In this document: piece after piece, positions 15,964-26,939 of the stretch | Layout: every line of letters starts with the position of its first letter | Numbering within the stretch: the first letter of the stretch is position 1 | DNA from: Paraburkholderia fungorum | Lineage (GTDB): Bacteria; Pseudomonadota; Gammaproteobacteria; Burkholderiales; Burkholderiaceae | NCBI RefSeq assembly: GCF_003610895.1 | Contig: NZ_MCAS01000049.1 | Location: 1 to 34,030 of the forward strand | Direction of reading: 5' to 3' | DNA length: 34,030 nt | Position numbers and translations under genes: made by a program | The notes under the pieces: generated by a model | Databases searched by the model: none | What the model was told of the DNA's origin: nothing | The model's input: the letters and a program-made list of their open reading frames with translations, nothing else

Positions 15964-16006
15964 GGTTCTACAATATGGAACCATTTCATTATTCCGGATA
16001 GAACCA
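15964..16006. promoter_or_regulatory. candidate MocR operator with GGTTC/GAACC half-sites
   Basis: GGTTCTA (15964-15970), TGGAACCA (15976-15983) and TAGAACCA (15999-16006). The first two form an inverted repeat (GGTTC, 9 bases, GAACC); the last two are direct GAACCA repeats 23 bases apart. The cluster lies between the possible -10 and the regulator start, in the divergent region shared with the ABC operon. MocR-type regulators are known to bind repeated half-sites in such regions, so autoregulation and control of the transporter are likely. Confidence 0.6.
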
Positions 16007-16007
16007 C

Positions 16008-17549
16008 TTGGACACTGTGATCTTGTCGGATTGGCTTGCCGCGAGGCTCGACCGAGCCGCCGCCGAACCGGTCTACAGACAAACGTTGCGGCTGATGCAG
16101 CAAGCCATCCTGACCGGCCAACTGCCGCCCGGCACCAAGCTGCCGAGTTCACGCACGCTCGCCGAAGACCTGGGTATCGCACGCAATACGGTGCTGCACG
16201 TCTACGATCAGTTGACTGCCGAAGGCTACGTAATCTCGACCACCGGCAGCGGCACTTATGTTGCGGACACGCGGCCAGATGCGGCGGCGATGAATGGGCG
16301 CACGAAGCCGGCGATGGCCAGCGTGGACGAGCATGAGGAAACGGCGCCGGAGCCGCCAAAGCGCGATCTCGGCGACCTCTCCACACGCGGACGCCGGCTC
16401 ATCGATCAGGCAGGCGTCTCCGCCAAACAATGGGGAGCGTTCATGCCGGGCGTGCCCGACGTCGCCGAATTTCCGGCACGCACGTGGAGCCGCTTGCAGG
16501 CGCGGCTGTGGAAGGAGGCCAATCCCGATCTGCTGACCTACGCGCCCGGCGGCGGTTATCGGCCGTTAAGGCGCGCATTGTCCGATTACCTGCGCGTCGC
16601 GCGCTCGGTGAATTGCACCCCCGATCAGATCATCATCACGACGGGCATTCATCAGTCGATCGATCTGGCGGTGCGTTTATTGACTGACGTCGGCGATCGC
16701 GCATGGGTGGAAGAGCCGTGCTATTGGGGCGCGCGCAGCGTACTGCAATCGTCGGGGATCACATTGGTGCCTGTGCCGGTAGACGACGAAGGCCTCAATC
16801 CGCGCGAACAGGATATGCAGCAACCGCCGCGATTGGCGCTCGTCACGCCATCGCATCAATATCCACTCGGCATGGTGATGAGTCTCGCGCGCCGCCGCAC
16901 GCTGCTCGAGTACGCGCGCCAGCACAACGTCTGGATTATTGAGGACGACTACGACAGCGAGTTCCGCTACGGCAGCCGTCCGCTGGCATCGTTGCAAGGA
17001 CTCGACGACGCCGGCCAGGTCATCTACGTTGGCAGCCTGGGGAAGATGCTGTTTCCCGGCTTGCGGATCGGCTACATGATCGCGCCTGAGCATCTGGTGG
17101 ATACGTTCCGTACGGGCGTGGCCGAACTGTATCGCGAAGGACAATTGATGCAGCAAGCGGTGATGACCGACTTCATCATGGACGGCCATCTCACCTCGCA
17201 CGTTCGCCGTATGCGAGCACTCTACGGCGAGCGCCGGCAGATTCTGATCGACGCGATCACAACGCGTTTCGGCAACGAACTCGCGGTAATGGGCGACGAA
17301 GCGGGATTGCATCTGGTGCTAGGCCTGCCAGATCACGCGAATGATCGCGCGGTAACTGCCGCGGCCTACGACGCCGGCGTGATCGTGCGGCCGCTCACGG
17401 CCTACTACAGCAGCGAGACGTCCGCACGGCGCGGACTATTGCTGGGATACGCCTGCGTGGCGAACGAAAAGATCGGTCCGGCGTTCGACACACTCGCGCG
17501 GGTAATCGAGCAGACGGCGTTGAAGAGAAGGCCTACGCGCGCCGCTTAA
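16008..17549 (+). CDS. MocR/GabR-type regulator (GntR wHTH fused to aminotransferase-like domain)
   Basis: 513 residues from the TTG at 16008; a GTG at 16017 is an equally possible start, and neither has a strong ribosome site. The N-terminal GntR winged helix (about 20-88: YRQTLRLMQQAILTG, LPSSRTLAEDLGIARNTV, STTGSGTYV) is joined by a linker of about 50 residues to a fold-type-I aminotransferase-like domain. The PLP lysine is Lys346 in GSLGKMLFPGLRIGY, and the pyridine-contacting Asp lies in IEDDYDSEFRY. Such proteins use PLP and an amine ligand as an effector switch. Divergent placement next to a polyamine-type ABC importer suggests it senses the imported compound or a breakdown product. 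Ligand inferred only from context. Confidence 0.9.
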   Translation: MDTVILSDWLAARLDRAAAEPVYRQTLRLMQQAILTGQLPPGTKLPSSRTLAEDLGIARNTVLHVYDQLTAEGYVISTTGSGTYVADTRPDAAAMNGRTKPAMASVDEHEETAPEPPKRDLGDLSTRGRRLIDQAGVSAKQWGAFMPGVPDVAEFPARTWSRLQARLWKEANPDLLTYAPGGGYRPLRRALSDYLRVARSVNCTPDQIIITTGIHQSIDLAVRLLTDVGDRAWVEEPCYWGARSVLQSSGITLVPVPVDDEGLNPREQDMQQPPRLALVTPSHQYPLGMVMSLARRRTLLEYARQHNVWIIEDDYDSEFRYGSRPLASLQGLDDAGQVIYVGSLGKMLFPGLRIGYMIAPEHLVDTFRTGVAELYREGQLMQQAVMTDFIMDGHLTSHVRRMRALYGERRQILIDAITTRFGNELAVMGDEAGLHLVLGLPDHANDRAVTAAAYDAGVIVRPLTAYYSSETSARRGLLLGYACVANEKIGPAFDTLARVIEQTALKRRPTRAA

Positions 17550-17675
17550 GCGTGCACCACCGCGCAGCGGCATGGGTAGCGGTGCGCTGTGTCCACAACG
17601 ACCTACGACACATTGCACCACGAAGCCGAGCTGACAAATACAGATCAGCTCGCCTCGCAACCCACAACGCCTGCC

Positions 17676-20600
17676 TCACTTCAGGCCGAAGTCCGCCCGC
17701 GTCGTCGCGCCCTTGTCCTTGATGCCATCCGCGTTCAGCTTCGGTGCGACGACAAACACGCGGCTGCTGTCGATCTTGCCTTCGAAATACTGCTGCACGG
17801 CTTGCGCCCGTTGCTGCGCGAGATCACGCAAGCTGGTGTCGTTGATCGGCGCGTTGGCGGCCATCGCGGCCTTCATCTCGTCGTCCGGCAGGCTCTTCGT
17901 CAGGCCGACAAAATTGCGCGGCTTCTTGAAGTCGGCCGCCTTGTAGGCCTTGGTCAAGTACTTGTCGTACTCCTTCGGATCCACGCTAATGGTCGACAGA
18001 TCCACGCTCTCGCCATTGCCCACCACGTCCTTGATCTTCTGCTGCTTGACCTGGCGTTCCACGTATTGCGCCCGCAGACCAGGTTCGTCGACCGCCGGGT
18101 CGACGCGGCCAATCAGATCGATACGGATCGAACTCTTGTCGGCCAGCGCCTTCACGATGCTGTCGAGCTTCTTGTCCGCAGCGTCCGACAGTGTCGCCGA
18201 GCCAGGTTCGAATTCGACATAGCCCATCTCCTCGCCACTGCCGCCGAACGCATTGGCGATCAGCGAGAACGGCGCGGTCACGGCCTTCTGCAGCAGATTG
18301 AGCACCGCATGCCAGATCAAACCGCCAATGCTGAACTCAGGATTCGACAATGATCCCGACACCGGAAGGTTCACATCGATTTCGCCACGTGAGTTTTTCA
18401 GGAGCGAGATCGCGAGACGCACCGGCAGCTTGGTCGCCGTATTGTTGTCGACGTGATCGCCGAACGTGAGCTGGTCGATGAAAATGTGGTTGTTCGCGTT
18501 CAACTGATCGTTATCGAGCTTGTAGTGCAGATCGACGTTCAGCTTGCCCTTGGTGATCGGATACCCGGCGTATTTCGCCGAATACGGCGTGAGGTTGGTG
18601 AGTTCGATATCGTGCGCGCTCGCCGTCAGATCGAGCGCCGGTTTCGCGATCAATGGATTGACCGTGCCACGAATCGACAACGGGCCATTGGCCGCCAGTT
18701 TCGCGGCAATGTCCACGGGTGCCGGTGTGGTCGATTGCGTGCCGAACGCGCCGACCGTGCCTTGAATGCCGACCAGGTTCGCCGTGAAATTCGGTTTGAT
18801 GAAGTTGTCGGTGTAGGTCACACGGCCCTGTTGCAGCACCAGTTGGCCGAAGTGCAGTTTGACGGGGCTTTGCGGCGGCGTTGCGGCCGTGACCGTGGTG
18901 GACGCAGCGGACGACGCCGGCACCGGCGCGGAGGCCACCTCCGGTGCCGATGCCGCTTGCGGCGTCAACGGCACCGGTTCCTTGCCACTCTTGTCGCGTG
19001 TCAGCGATTGCGCCGCGCCGCTTTCATGCGCCACGACGTCCTTGAGATTCAGCTTGCCTTGTGCGTCGAGCAGCACACGCCCATAGAACTTCGTGAACGT
19101 GACGCGGCCGGCGTCGACCACCGTGCCGTGCTCGTCATAGTCGGCTTTCAGGTTGGTCAGCGCGAGCGAGCCCCAACCCGCGAACGGATCGGATGTCGCC
19201 TTATCCAGCATCCGCACTTCGACCAGCGCGACATCGCCACGATAGGTTGCTTTCAACGCCTTCGCCTGGCTCAGCGCGAGATCTCCGTTCGCGTTGAGCA
19301 ACGCGCTTGCGATCAGCGCATTCAGCTTGCTGCCGAAGTACGGTTCGAAGGCCGCCGCATCCAGGCGGTTCGCGTTCACTTTGACAGCCACCTTGAGCGG
19401 CGTCGCCGTGACATCGCCTTTTACGCCGAGCGTGCCCTTCTTGTTGAGCGTCGCTTGCAGATCGATCGGCAAGGGCTTGCTCAGATCGTCGCTGATCTGC
19501 TGCACCTTCAACTGCAGCGGCGTCACGCTCAGCTTCACGGGATTCGGCGTGGTGTTGTCGGTGAAATTCGCGGTTGCGTCTTTCAGGTTGAGTTCGCCGA
19601 TCTTGTAGTGCCAGGCGGGGCCTTCCGCCTCTGCTTTCTTCGCCGCGTGGATCGCGGTGCGCTGCTGTTCGACCTGATGCGGACCGGCGAGCGCCGCGAG
19701 GTCGATGCTGCCGTCTTTCAGACGCTGCGCATTGACCACCAGCCCGGTTGTGTCGACACCGGTGATATCGGCCGTGCGTCCCGCCACGTCCACCTGCTTG
19801 ACCGTCACTGTGCCTTGCGCGAGCGAGACCACAGGCGCCTTGCTGCCGCGCGCCGCGAGTTTGAGCGACTGCAGATCCAGTTGCGAATCGCTGACCATGA
19901 CAGCGGCCGGCGACTTCGACCAGTTGGCATCGACGTTCACGTTGGCGGAAAGCGCGCCGTCAACGACTTGCGCCGCGGTCGCCGTGTCGAGATACGGCTG
20001 CAGCGGCGGCAACGGCAGCGACTTCAGATCGAGCTTCGCGCTGGCGGTCTTGGCGACAAGGCCGAACGCGCCGGCCACGCCAAGCGAGCCGGCAGTGTCC
20101 TTGAAGCCGGTATTGAGCGTGTAATGCGCGGGTGCGGTCGCGAGCGTCGAGAAATCCGTCAGCGTGACGGCCAGTTTTTGCAGACCGAGGTCGACCGGCC
20201 GCGAAGCGGCTTCGTCGTGAACGTTGATGGTGCCGTCGTTGATCGCAAGCTGTTTGATCGAGAGATCCAGAGGCTCGGCGGTTTTCCCGGTGGCACTTGC
20301 GCCGGATGCCGCGACTGGGGCGCTGGCAGCGTCTTTAGCCGTCGTGGCCCCCGGCGCCGCTGCGGATTCTCCTGCAGCGGGCGCGGGCGTGAACATCCGC
20401 TCGACGCTCAGCACACCGTCTTTGTCGCGTGCGAGGCTTGTGCTCGGCGCGTCGATGCGGATGTCGTCGAAGTGATACAGGTTCTTCAGCGGCTCGAGCG
20501 TCGCGGCAGCCACATGCACCGTGCGCGCCGCGAAGAACGGCGCCTTGCTCTGATCGCGCACGTCCACGTCGTTCAAATCGACGGTACCCGCCACGCGCAA

Positions 20601-21449
20601 CGAAGGCGCGTCGTTGGACACCACGAAGTTGAGCTTCAGGTCGGTGGACAGTTTGCCGCTCTGCACAATCACCGGCAGCTTGGTCGGCGCGTAGGAAATC
20701 AGACGCGGAACGTCGAGCCCGTCGAAGCGCAGCGACACTTCCGATTCGCGCGACGCGGCAAACGGCTTGGTCTTGCCGTCGATAGCGAGCGGACTGCCGT
20801 CGATACGCGCACGCAGCAAGGGCTCGACGAAGATGTCCGTTTTCGAAGGCAGCGTGGCGATAAATGGAATACCCAGCTTCCATTGATCGATCACGTGTGT
20901 GACGCCAAGCAGCTTGTCGTCGAAAGTGATCTGGCCGTTTTCGAGGCGAATGTTCGACACCGAAAAGAGCGTCGGCTTGCTATCGGGCTTGGCCGGCTGC
21001 TTCGAGAATTTTTCGATCAGGTCGGTGAAATTGAAGCGCTGCGCATCATAGCGAACGATATGAAAACGCGGCGAATCAAGTTGCACTTCGTCGATGATCG
21101 GCGCTGCGCGAAACAGCGAACTCCACGAAGGCTTCACGATGAGCCGCGAAATATCGACGAAATCACCCGCGCCGCCACGTTCGCCGATATGCACGCGATC
21201 GGCTTCGAGTTTGAGCGTATACGGATTGAGCGCGATGCGGCCGATCGTGGCGGGCCGGTCGAGTTGTTTGCTGAGTTGCTGTTCGGCAATGTGGCGAATC
21301 AACGGCGGCGCCGCGAAAAAGCCCAGCAGACCGAACAATACGAGGAAGATCAGCAGACCGGTGATGACACGCCGGGTACGGCGTGACTGCGCGACATCGC
21401 GCACGGTCTGCATGGAAGAGGCGATTGATGCTTTGTTGAGGCTTGCCAT
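17676..21449 (-). CDS. large AsmA-like DUF748 envelope protein
   Basis: 1257 residues from the ATG at 21449; a TTG at 21503 would add 18 residues. A basic cytoplasmic N-terminus leads to one TM helix (about 27-49), then a very long periplasmic part rich in beta strands, starting with the AsmA-type segment LDRPATIGRIALNPYTLKLEADRVHIGE. Two Ala/Pro/Ser-rich linkers (near residues 375-410 and 850-890) separate beta-rich blocks, which include LNVDLHYKLDNDQLNANN. The C-terminus has an OmpA-like stretch (FEPGSATLSDAADKKLDSIVKAL) and LRDLAQQRAQAVQQYFEGK. DUF748 belongs to the AsmA-like superfamily, several members of which bridge the envelope for phospholipid transport; that role is inferred here. 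It is followed on the other side by the convergent MocR-type gene 126 bases away. Confidence 0.88.
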   Translation of the reverse strand: MASLNKASIASSMQTVRDVAQSRRTRRVITGLLIFLVLFGLLGFFAAPPLIRHIAEQQLSKQLDRPATIGRIALNPYTLKLEADRVHIGERGGAGDFVDISRLIVKPSWSSLFRAAPIIDEVQLDSPRFHIVRYDAQRFNFTDLIEKFSKQPAKPDSKPTLFSVSNIRLENGQITFDDKLLGVTHVIDQWKLGIPFIATLPSKTDIFVEPLLRARIDGSPLAIDGKTKPFAASRESEVSLRFDGLDVPRLISYAPTKLPVIVQSGKLSTDLKLNFVVSNDAPSLRVAGTVDLNDVDVRDQSKAPFFAARTVHVAAATLEPLKNLYHFDDIRIDAPSTSLARDKDGVLSVERMFTPAPAAGESAAAPGATTAKDAASAPVAASGASATGKTAEPLDLSIKQLAINDGTINVHDEAASRPVDLGLQKLAVTLTDFSTLATAPAHYTLNTGFKDTAGSLGVAGAFGLVAKTASAKLDLKSLPLPPLQPYLDTATAAQVVDGALSANVNVDANWSKSPAAVMVSDSQLDLQSLKLAARGSKAPVVSLAQGTVTVKQVDVAGRTADITGVDTTGLVVNAQRLKDGSIDLAALAGPHQVEQQRTAIHAAKKAEAEGPAWHYKIGELNLKDATANFTDNTTPNPVKLSVTPLQLKVQQISDDLSKPLPIDLQATLNKKGTLGVKGDVTATPLKVAVKVNANRLDAAAFEPYFGSKLNALIASALLNANGDLALSQAKALKATYRGDVALVEVRMLDKATSDPFAGWGSLALTNLKADYDEHGTVVDAGRVTFTKFYGRVLLDAQGKLNLKDVVAHESGAAQSLTRDKSGKEPVPLTPQAASAPEVASAPVPASSAASTTVTAATPPQSPVKLHFGQLVLQQGRVTYTDNFIKPNFTANLVGIQGTVGAFGTQSTTPAPVDIAAKLAANGPLSIRGTVNPLIAKPALDLTASAHDIELTNLTPYSAKYAGYPITKGKLNVDLHYKLDNDQLNANNHIFIDQLTFGDHVDNNTATKLPVRLAISLLKNSRGEIDVNLPVSGSLSNPEFSIGGLIWHAVLNLLQKAVTAPFSLIANAFGGSGEEMGYVEFEPGSATLSDAADKKLDSIVKALADKSSIRIDLIGRVDPAVDEPGLRAQYVERQVKQQKIKDVVGNGESVDLSTISVDPKEYDKYLTKAYKAADFKKPRNFVGLTKSLPDDEMKAAMAANAPINDTSLRDLAQQRAQAVQQYFEGKIDSSRVFVVAPKLNADGIKDKGATTRADFGLK

Positions 21450-21577
21450 GCTCGGTCTTGGGTAATGCGGCGGCAAGCCCGCCGCGAAACGAAAATCCCG
21501 CAAGCGGCAGTATAAGTGGTGAATCTTACGTGGGATAGCAATGTCAGGCGCAGCTTACACATTGTTGCATGCTGCAG

Positions 21578-21617
21578 CCGCTCATGTCCGCCGGCACGAG
21601 GCGGCGGACATGAGCGG
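21578..21617. repeat. perfect 16-bp inverted repeat between two envelope genes
   Basis: CCGCTCATGTCCGCCG (21578-21593), 8-base loop, and CGGCGGACATGAGCGG (21602-21617). It lies 84 bases after the DUF1254/DUF1214 gene stop and 128 bases before the DUF748 gene start, both on the - strand. No T-run on either side, so it is not a classical terminator. It may cap the upstream mRNA, or be a regulatory hairpin in the leader of the DUF748 gene. Confidence 0.75.
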
Positions 21618-21700
21618 ATTTATGCGTCAGTCATGTGTGGCTGTCACAGTCGCGTCGCATATCGCCGATGCATTTCATCAGCGAGTTTCACTGCAGCCAT

Positions 21701-23119
21701 TCACTGACGCACGACGGCCGGCGGTTGCCAGCTGCCGTCAGTCGCTTGCGGCTTCGGCGCGTACAGGCGCAACACCAGTTGCAGATCGGCGCGCGGCGCA
21801 GGCAGCCAATTGCCGCTCTTGCTGCGCACCGACGACACCGTTACGTCGAGCGAACCGTCGCGATTGCGGCGCGCGCCGTTGCGATCGCCAACCGCCAGAC
21901 GCGCCGGCGCGCTTTCGCCCAACGCACCGTCCTTCGTGTAGGCGGTGATCGACCAGAAACCACGCACTGGCGGCAACTGGTTCGGCGCGAAGTGGATCAC
22001 ATAGCGGTTCGCGCCGTTGAGCGCATGACCGTCGCTGTCCTGGGTGACAACCGCGCGCACTTCATCGTCCTTCGTGCCGATGCCTGACTGGGTCGCCGCA
22101 GCGTATGCCCGCATCGCGTAGTCCGTGCCGTAGCTGCCGACGCCGTCACCAAACCAGCTCCAGCCGTTGCCGCTCAGCAGATTGGATGGCGGCGTGACGA
22201 CGCGCTCGTGACCGTCGGCAAGACCCGCGGCAATCACATCGGGCGAGTTCGGCAGCTTCACCGGGTCGCCCGGCGTCACGCCGAAGTCGGAAAGGATTTT
22301 CAGCGCATGCGGGTCAGCCGGCGTCGGCGGGTTGTCCGACAACGCCTGCGCGAGCCGGCTGAAAAAGCCGTTCGCGTCGAGTGCGGCAACCTGCGCGGCC
22401 GGTGTGCCGGAAGCGGCTGCTGCGGCATCGGCGGCGGTACTGCGCGGCGGCGCAATCGACGCCGAGCGCGTACCTCCTGCGTAGACGCTCAGCGGCGCGA
22501 CGCGAATGGCGCGCTGCAGCTTGCGCACCGCTGTGAGGTCGCGGGTGCCGTTCGACTGGATTCGCACGCTCACCCATGCGTTGCGGGTCGGCACGTCGAC
22601 GCGCGTGACGCCCTTGGGCAAATCGCCCTGCCAGCCCGGGCCGACGAAGGCAATCGTTTGCGCCTTGATGCCTGCGGCGCGGGTGGTGAACTGTGAACTG
22701 GTCGACCACACCACGTTGGTCCACATGTCGAGCACGCGGGCATCGACATAGCGGCCACGCGAGTCGGGCAGCGACACGATCACCGGCTCGCTGCCGACGT
22801 CCAGCCAGCCGGTCGAATCGAGCGTATCGAGGCTCGGCTGCAGCGGATTGGCCGCGCCGATCGGCGGCAAGGCCTGCGCGTTGCGCAAGGTATTGAGCGG
22901 CGCCTGGCCCGGATCGGTGCCAACCGCCGCGTCGCGCGCGACACCCATCAGCACCAGCGGATAGCCGAACACATACGAATCGGCGACTTCGTCCTTGATC
23001 CAGCCGGTGGTTTTTTGCGTCGTGGACGGAGCCGACGCGCAACCGGCCAGAAATGCGAGGCCTGCGAGCGACGCGCAGGTCCAGTGAAGCGAAAACAGTT
23101 CTTGGCGATTTTTTATCAT
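21701..23119 (-). CDS. DUF1254/DUF1214 lipoprotein
   Basis: 472 residues from the ATG at 23119. This start is chosen because it places a lipoprotein signal at the N-terminus: KNRQELF, a hydrophobic core, and the lipobox LAGC (LAFLAGCASAPS). The frame stays open 74 codons further upstream, but those residues are not signal-like. The DUF1254 part (about 45-180) has VADSYVFGYPLVLMGVARDA and ARVLDMWTNVVW; the DUF1214 part (about 330-470) has GTDYAMRAYAA, YVIHFAPNQLPPVRGFWSITAY and LRLYAPK. These paired domains occur in exported proteins of unknown activity. An Ala-rich insertion sits between the halves. It precedes the DUF748 gene on the same strand with a strong hairpin between, so it could be a separate transcript. 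Confidence 0.88.
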   Translation of the reverse strand: MIKNRQELFSLHWTCASLAGLAFLAGCASAPSTTQKTTGWIKDEVADSYVFGYPLVLMGVARDAAVGTDPGQAPLNTLRNAQALPPIGAANPLQPSLDTLDSTGWLDVGSEPVIVSLPDSRGRYVDARVLDMWTNVVWSTSSQFTTRAAGIKAQTIAFVGPGWQGDLPKGVTRVDVPTRNAWVSVRIQSNGTRDLTAVRKLQRAIRVAPLSVYAGGTRSASIAPPRSTAADAAAAASGTPAAQVAALDANGFFSRLAQALSDNPPTPADPHALKILSDFGVTPGDPVKLPNSPDVIAAGLADGHERVVTPPSNLLSGNGWSWFGDGVGSYGTDYAMRAYAAATQSGIGTKDDEVRAVVTQDSDGHALNGANRYVIHFAPNQLPPVRGFWSITAYTKDGALGESAPARLAVGDRNGARRNRDGSLDVTVSSVRSKSGNWLPAPRADLQLVLRLYAPKPQATDGSWQPPAVVRQ

Positions 23120-23413
23120 TCGTTCAGGTGGCAGAACGTGCGGTCCTAAGGGAGATGCCGGCGTGCGGCGAAACCTGTTTGCGCGGCCTCCCAAAGCCGA
23201 ACGCAGCGAGTCCGCAGCTTGTGTTGCCGACAACATCGGGTTGTATCGTATCCTTGTTCGCCAGGCAAGCGCAAAGGCAGCAATAGCGCTTTGTAACGAA
23301 CGCGCGAACATCATTTGCGGTACGTGTAACGGTTTTGTCACTCCCGAGCCGGTTTCTGCGTCGCTGGCCGTCCATCCTGGTCACTCGCCGTCTTTTTGTC
23401 CCCGGAGCGTTTT
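23120..23413. other. divergent intergenic region
   Basis: About 294 bases between the DUF1254/DUF1214 lipoprotein (-) and the PaiB-family gene (+). It must hold both promoters, but I cannot point to convincing -35/-10 pairs. A short TGTTG/CAACA hairpin (23222-23235) is the only structure seen. Confidence 0.4.
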
Positions 23414-24082
23414 ATGTATATGCCCGCCCATTTTGAAGAGAACCGTCCGGAGGTTCTCCACCGCCTGATCGCCGGGCAGCCGTTCGGCACGCTGGTTACC
23501 CATGGCCCGAACGGACTCGACGCGAACCATTTGCCGTTCGAATTCGACGCAAAACCCGTCCCCGGAGGGAGCGACACGCCCGCCCAAACCCACGGGACCC
23601 TCCGCGCCCACGTCGCCCGGGCCAACCCTGTCTGGCAGGAAGTCGCCGCCAACCCGGAAACCCTCGTCATTTTCCAGGGCCCCGCCGCCTATATCTCGCC
23701 GACCTGGTATCCGAGCAAGCACGAGACACATCGTCAGGTGCCGACTTACAACTATATGGTGGTGCATGCGCACGGCCGGATCGTCGTACACGAGGACGAA
23801 GCGTTCCTGCGCGGCCTCGTCGCGCGGCTCACCCGCAAGATGGAGGCAGGCGAGCCGGTGCCCTGGAAGATGGGCGACGCGCCGGCCGACTATATCGCCC
23901 AGATGCTGGGGGCGATCGTCGGTCTGGAGATCGAAGTCACGCGCCTGGTCGGCAAATGGAAACTCGGCCAGAACAAGGAAGCCGCCGACCGGCGCGGTGC
24001 AGCCGAAACCCTGCTGGCGCGCGCCAGCGACGAACAGAAAGCCGTTGGCCAGGCAATGCTGGACGCACCGCCGCCATTCTGA
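23414..24082 (+). CDS. PaiB-family FMN-binding protein
   Basis: 222 residues from the ATG at 23414, which has CCGGAG about 8 bases upstream; the frame extends six codons further. The protein starts MYMPAHFEENRPEVLHRLI and carries the family blocks GTLRAHVARANPVW, FQGPAAYISPTWYPSK, VPTYNYMVVHAHG, LTRKMEAGEP and VGKWKLGQN. The fold is an FMN-binding split barrel. Bacillus PaiB was described as a transcriptional repressor, and relatives include haem- or flavin-linked oxidoreductases, so either a regulatory or an enzymatic role is possible. It lies upstream of copA on the same strand, but copA has its own promoter. Confidence 0.92.
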   Translation: MYMPAHFEENRPEVLHRLIAGQPFGTLVTHGPNGLDANHLPFEFDAKPVPGGSDTPAQTHGTLRAHVARANPVWQEVAANPETLVIFQGPAAYISPTWYPSKHETHRQVPTYNYMVVHAHGRIVVHEDEAFLRGLVARLTRKMEAGEPVPWKMGDAPADYIAQMLGAIVGLEIEVTRLVGKWKLGQNKEAADRRGAAETLLARASDEQKAVGQAMLDAPPPF

Positions 24083-24136
24083 ATCAGCTTTTTGGCCCAT
24101 CGGCCTGATCAACCGTAGAGTGCGGCAAAAACATCC

Positions 24137-24167
24137 TTGACCTTCCCATCATGGGAAGGTCAATACT
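24137..24167 (+). promoter_or_regulatory. CueR/MerR-type promoter and operator of copA
   Basis: TTGACC (24137-24142) as -35 and AATACT (24162-24167) as -10 are separated by exactly 19 bases, the long spacer typical of MerR-family activated promoters. A perfect palindrome, TTGACCTTCCCAT-C-ATGGGAAGGTCAA (24137-24163), fills the spacer and carries the CCTTCC/GGAAGG arms of copper-responsive CueR sites. Transcription should start near 24174, giving a leader of about 36 bases before the copA ATG at 24211. No cueR gene lies in the window. Confidence 0.9.
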
Positions 24168-24210
24168 CGGTTCATGATGCGGCCCAATGCTGCGACGAGC
24201 CTTGCCTACC

Positions 24211-26799
<2,589 letters not shown>

Positions 26800-26842
26800 C
26801 GGCAATATACGTCGCTATATTACGAAAAGCCTTCAAAATCGT

Positions 26843-26869
26843 TAAAGATGTGTGCAATTCGGCCGTAAT
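26843..26869 (+). promoter_or_regulatory. sigma-28 (FliA) type promoter of the chemoreceptor gene
   Basis: TAAAGATG (26843-26850), 11 bases, GCCGTAAT (26862-26869). This fits the flagellar sigma-28 layout (TAAAGTTT, 11 bases, GCCGATAA) in spacing and in most core bases. Transcription should start near 26877, 63 bases before the ATG at 26940. Confidence 0.75.
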
Positions 26870-26879
26870 CATGACATTG

Positions 26880-26909
26880 GGGTAAACCATGCATTCGCAT
26901 GGTTTACCC
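26880..26909 (+). other. 13-bp hairpin at the 5' end of the chemoreceptor mRNA
   Basis: GGGTAAACCATGC (26880-26892), loop ATTC, GCATGGTTTACCC (26897-26909): a perfect 13-bp stem with a tetraloop. It lies just after the predicted sigma-28 start site and 30 bases before the start codon, so it would form the 5' end of the transcript. It could stabilise the mRNA or act as an operator. No T-run follows, so it is not a terminator for copA. Confidence 0.75.
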
Positions 26910-26939
26910 ACCACATGTCTTCCTTTACGCCGAATACCC

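Noticed and set aside
18453..21386. 977-codon open frame on the + strand opposite the DUF748 gene
   Set aside because: Shadow of the codon-biased DUF748 gene; Arg-rich composition, no domains, no ribosome site.
26804..26821. AATATA/TATATT inverted repeat after copA as a terminator
   Set aside because: Only six A/T pairs and no T-run; too weak to call.
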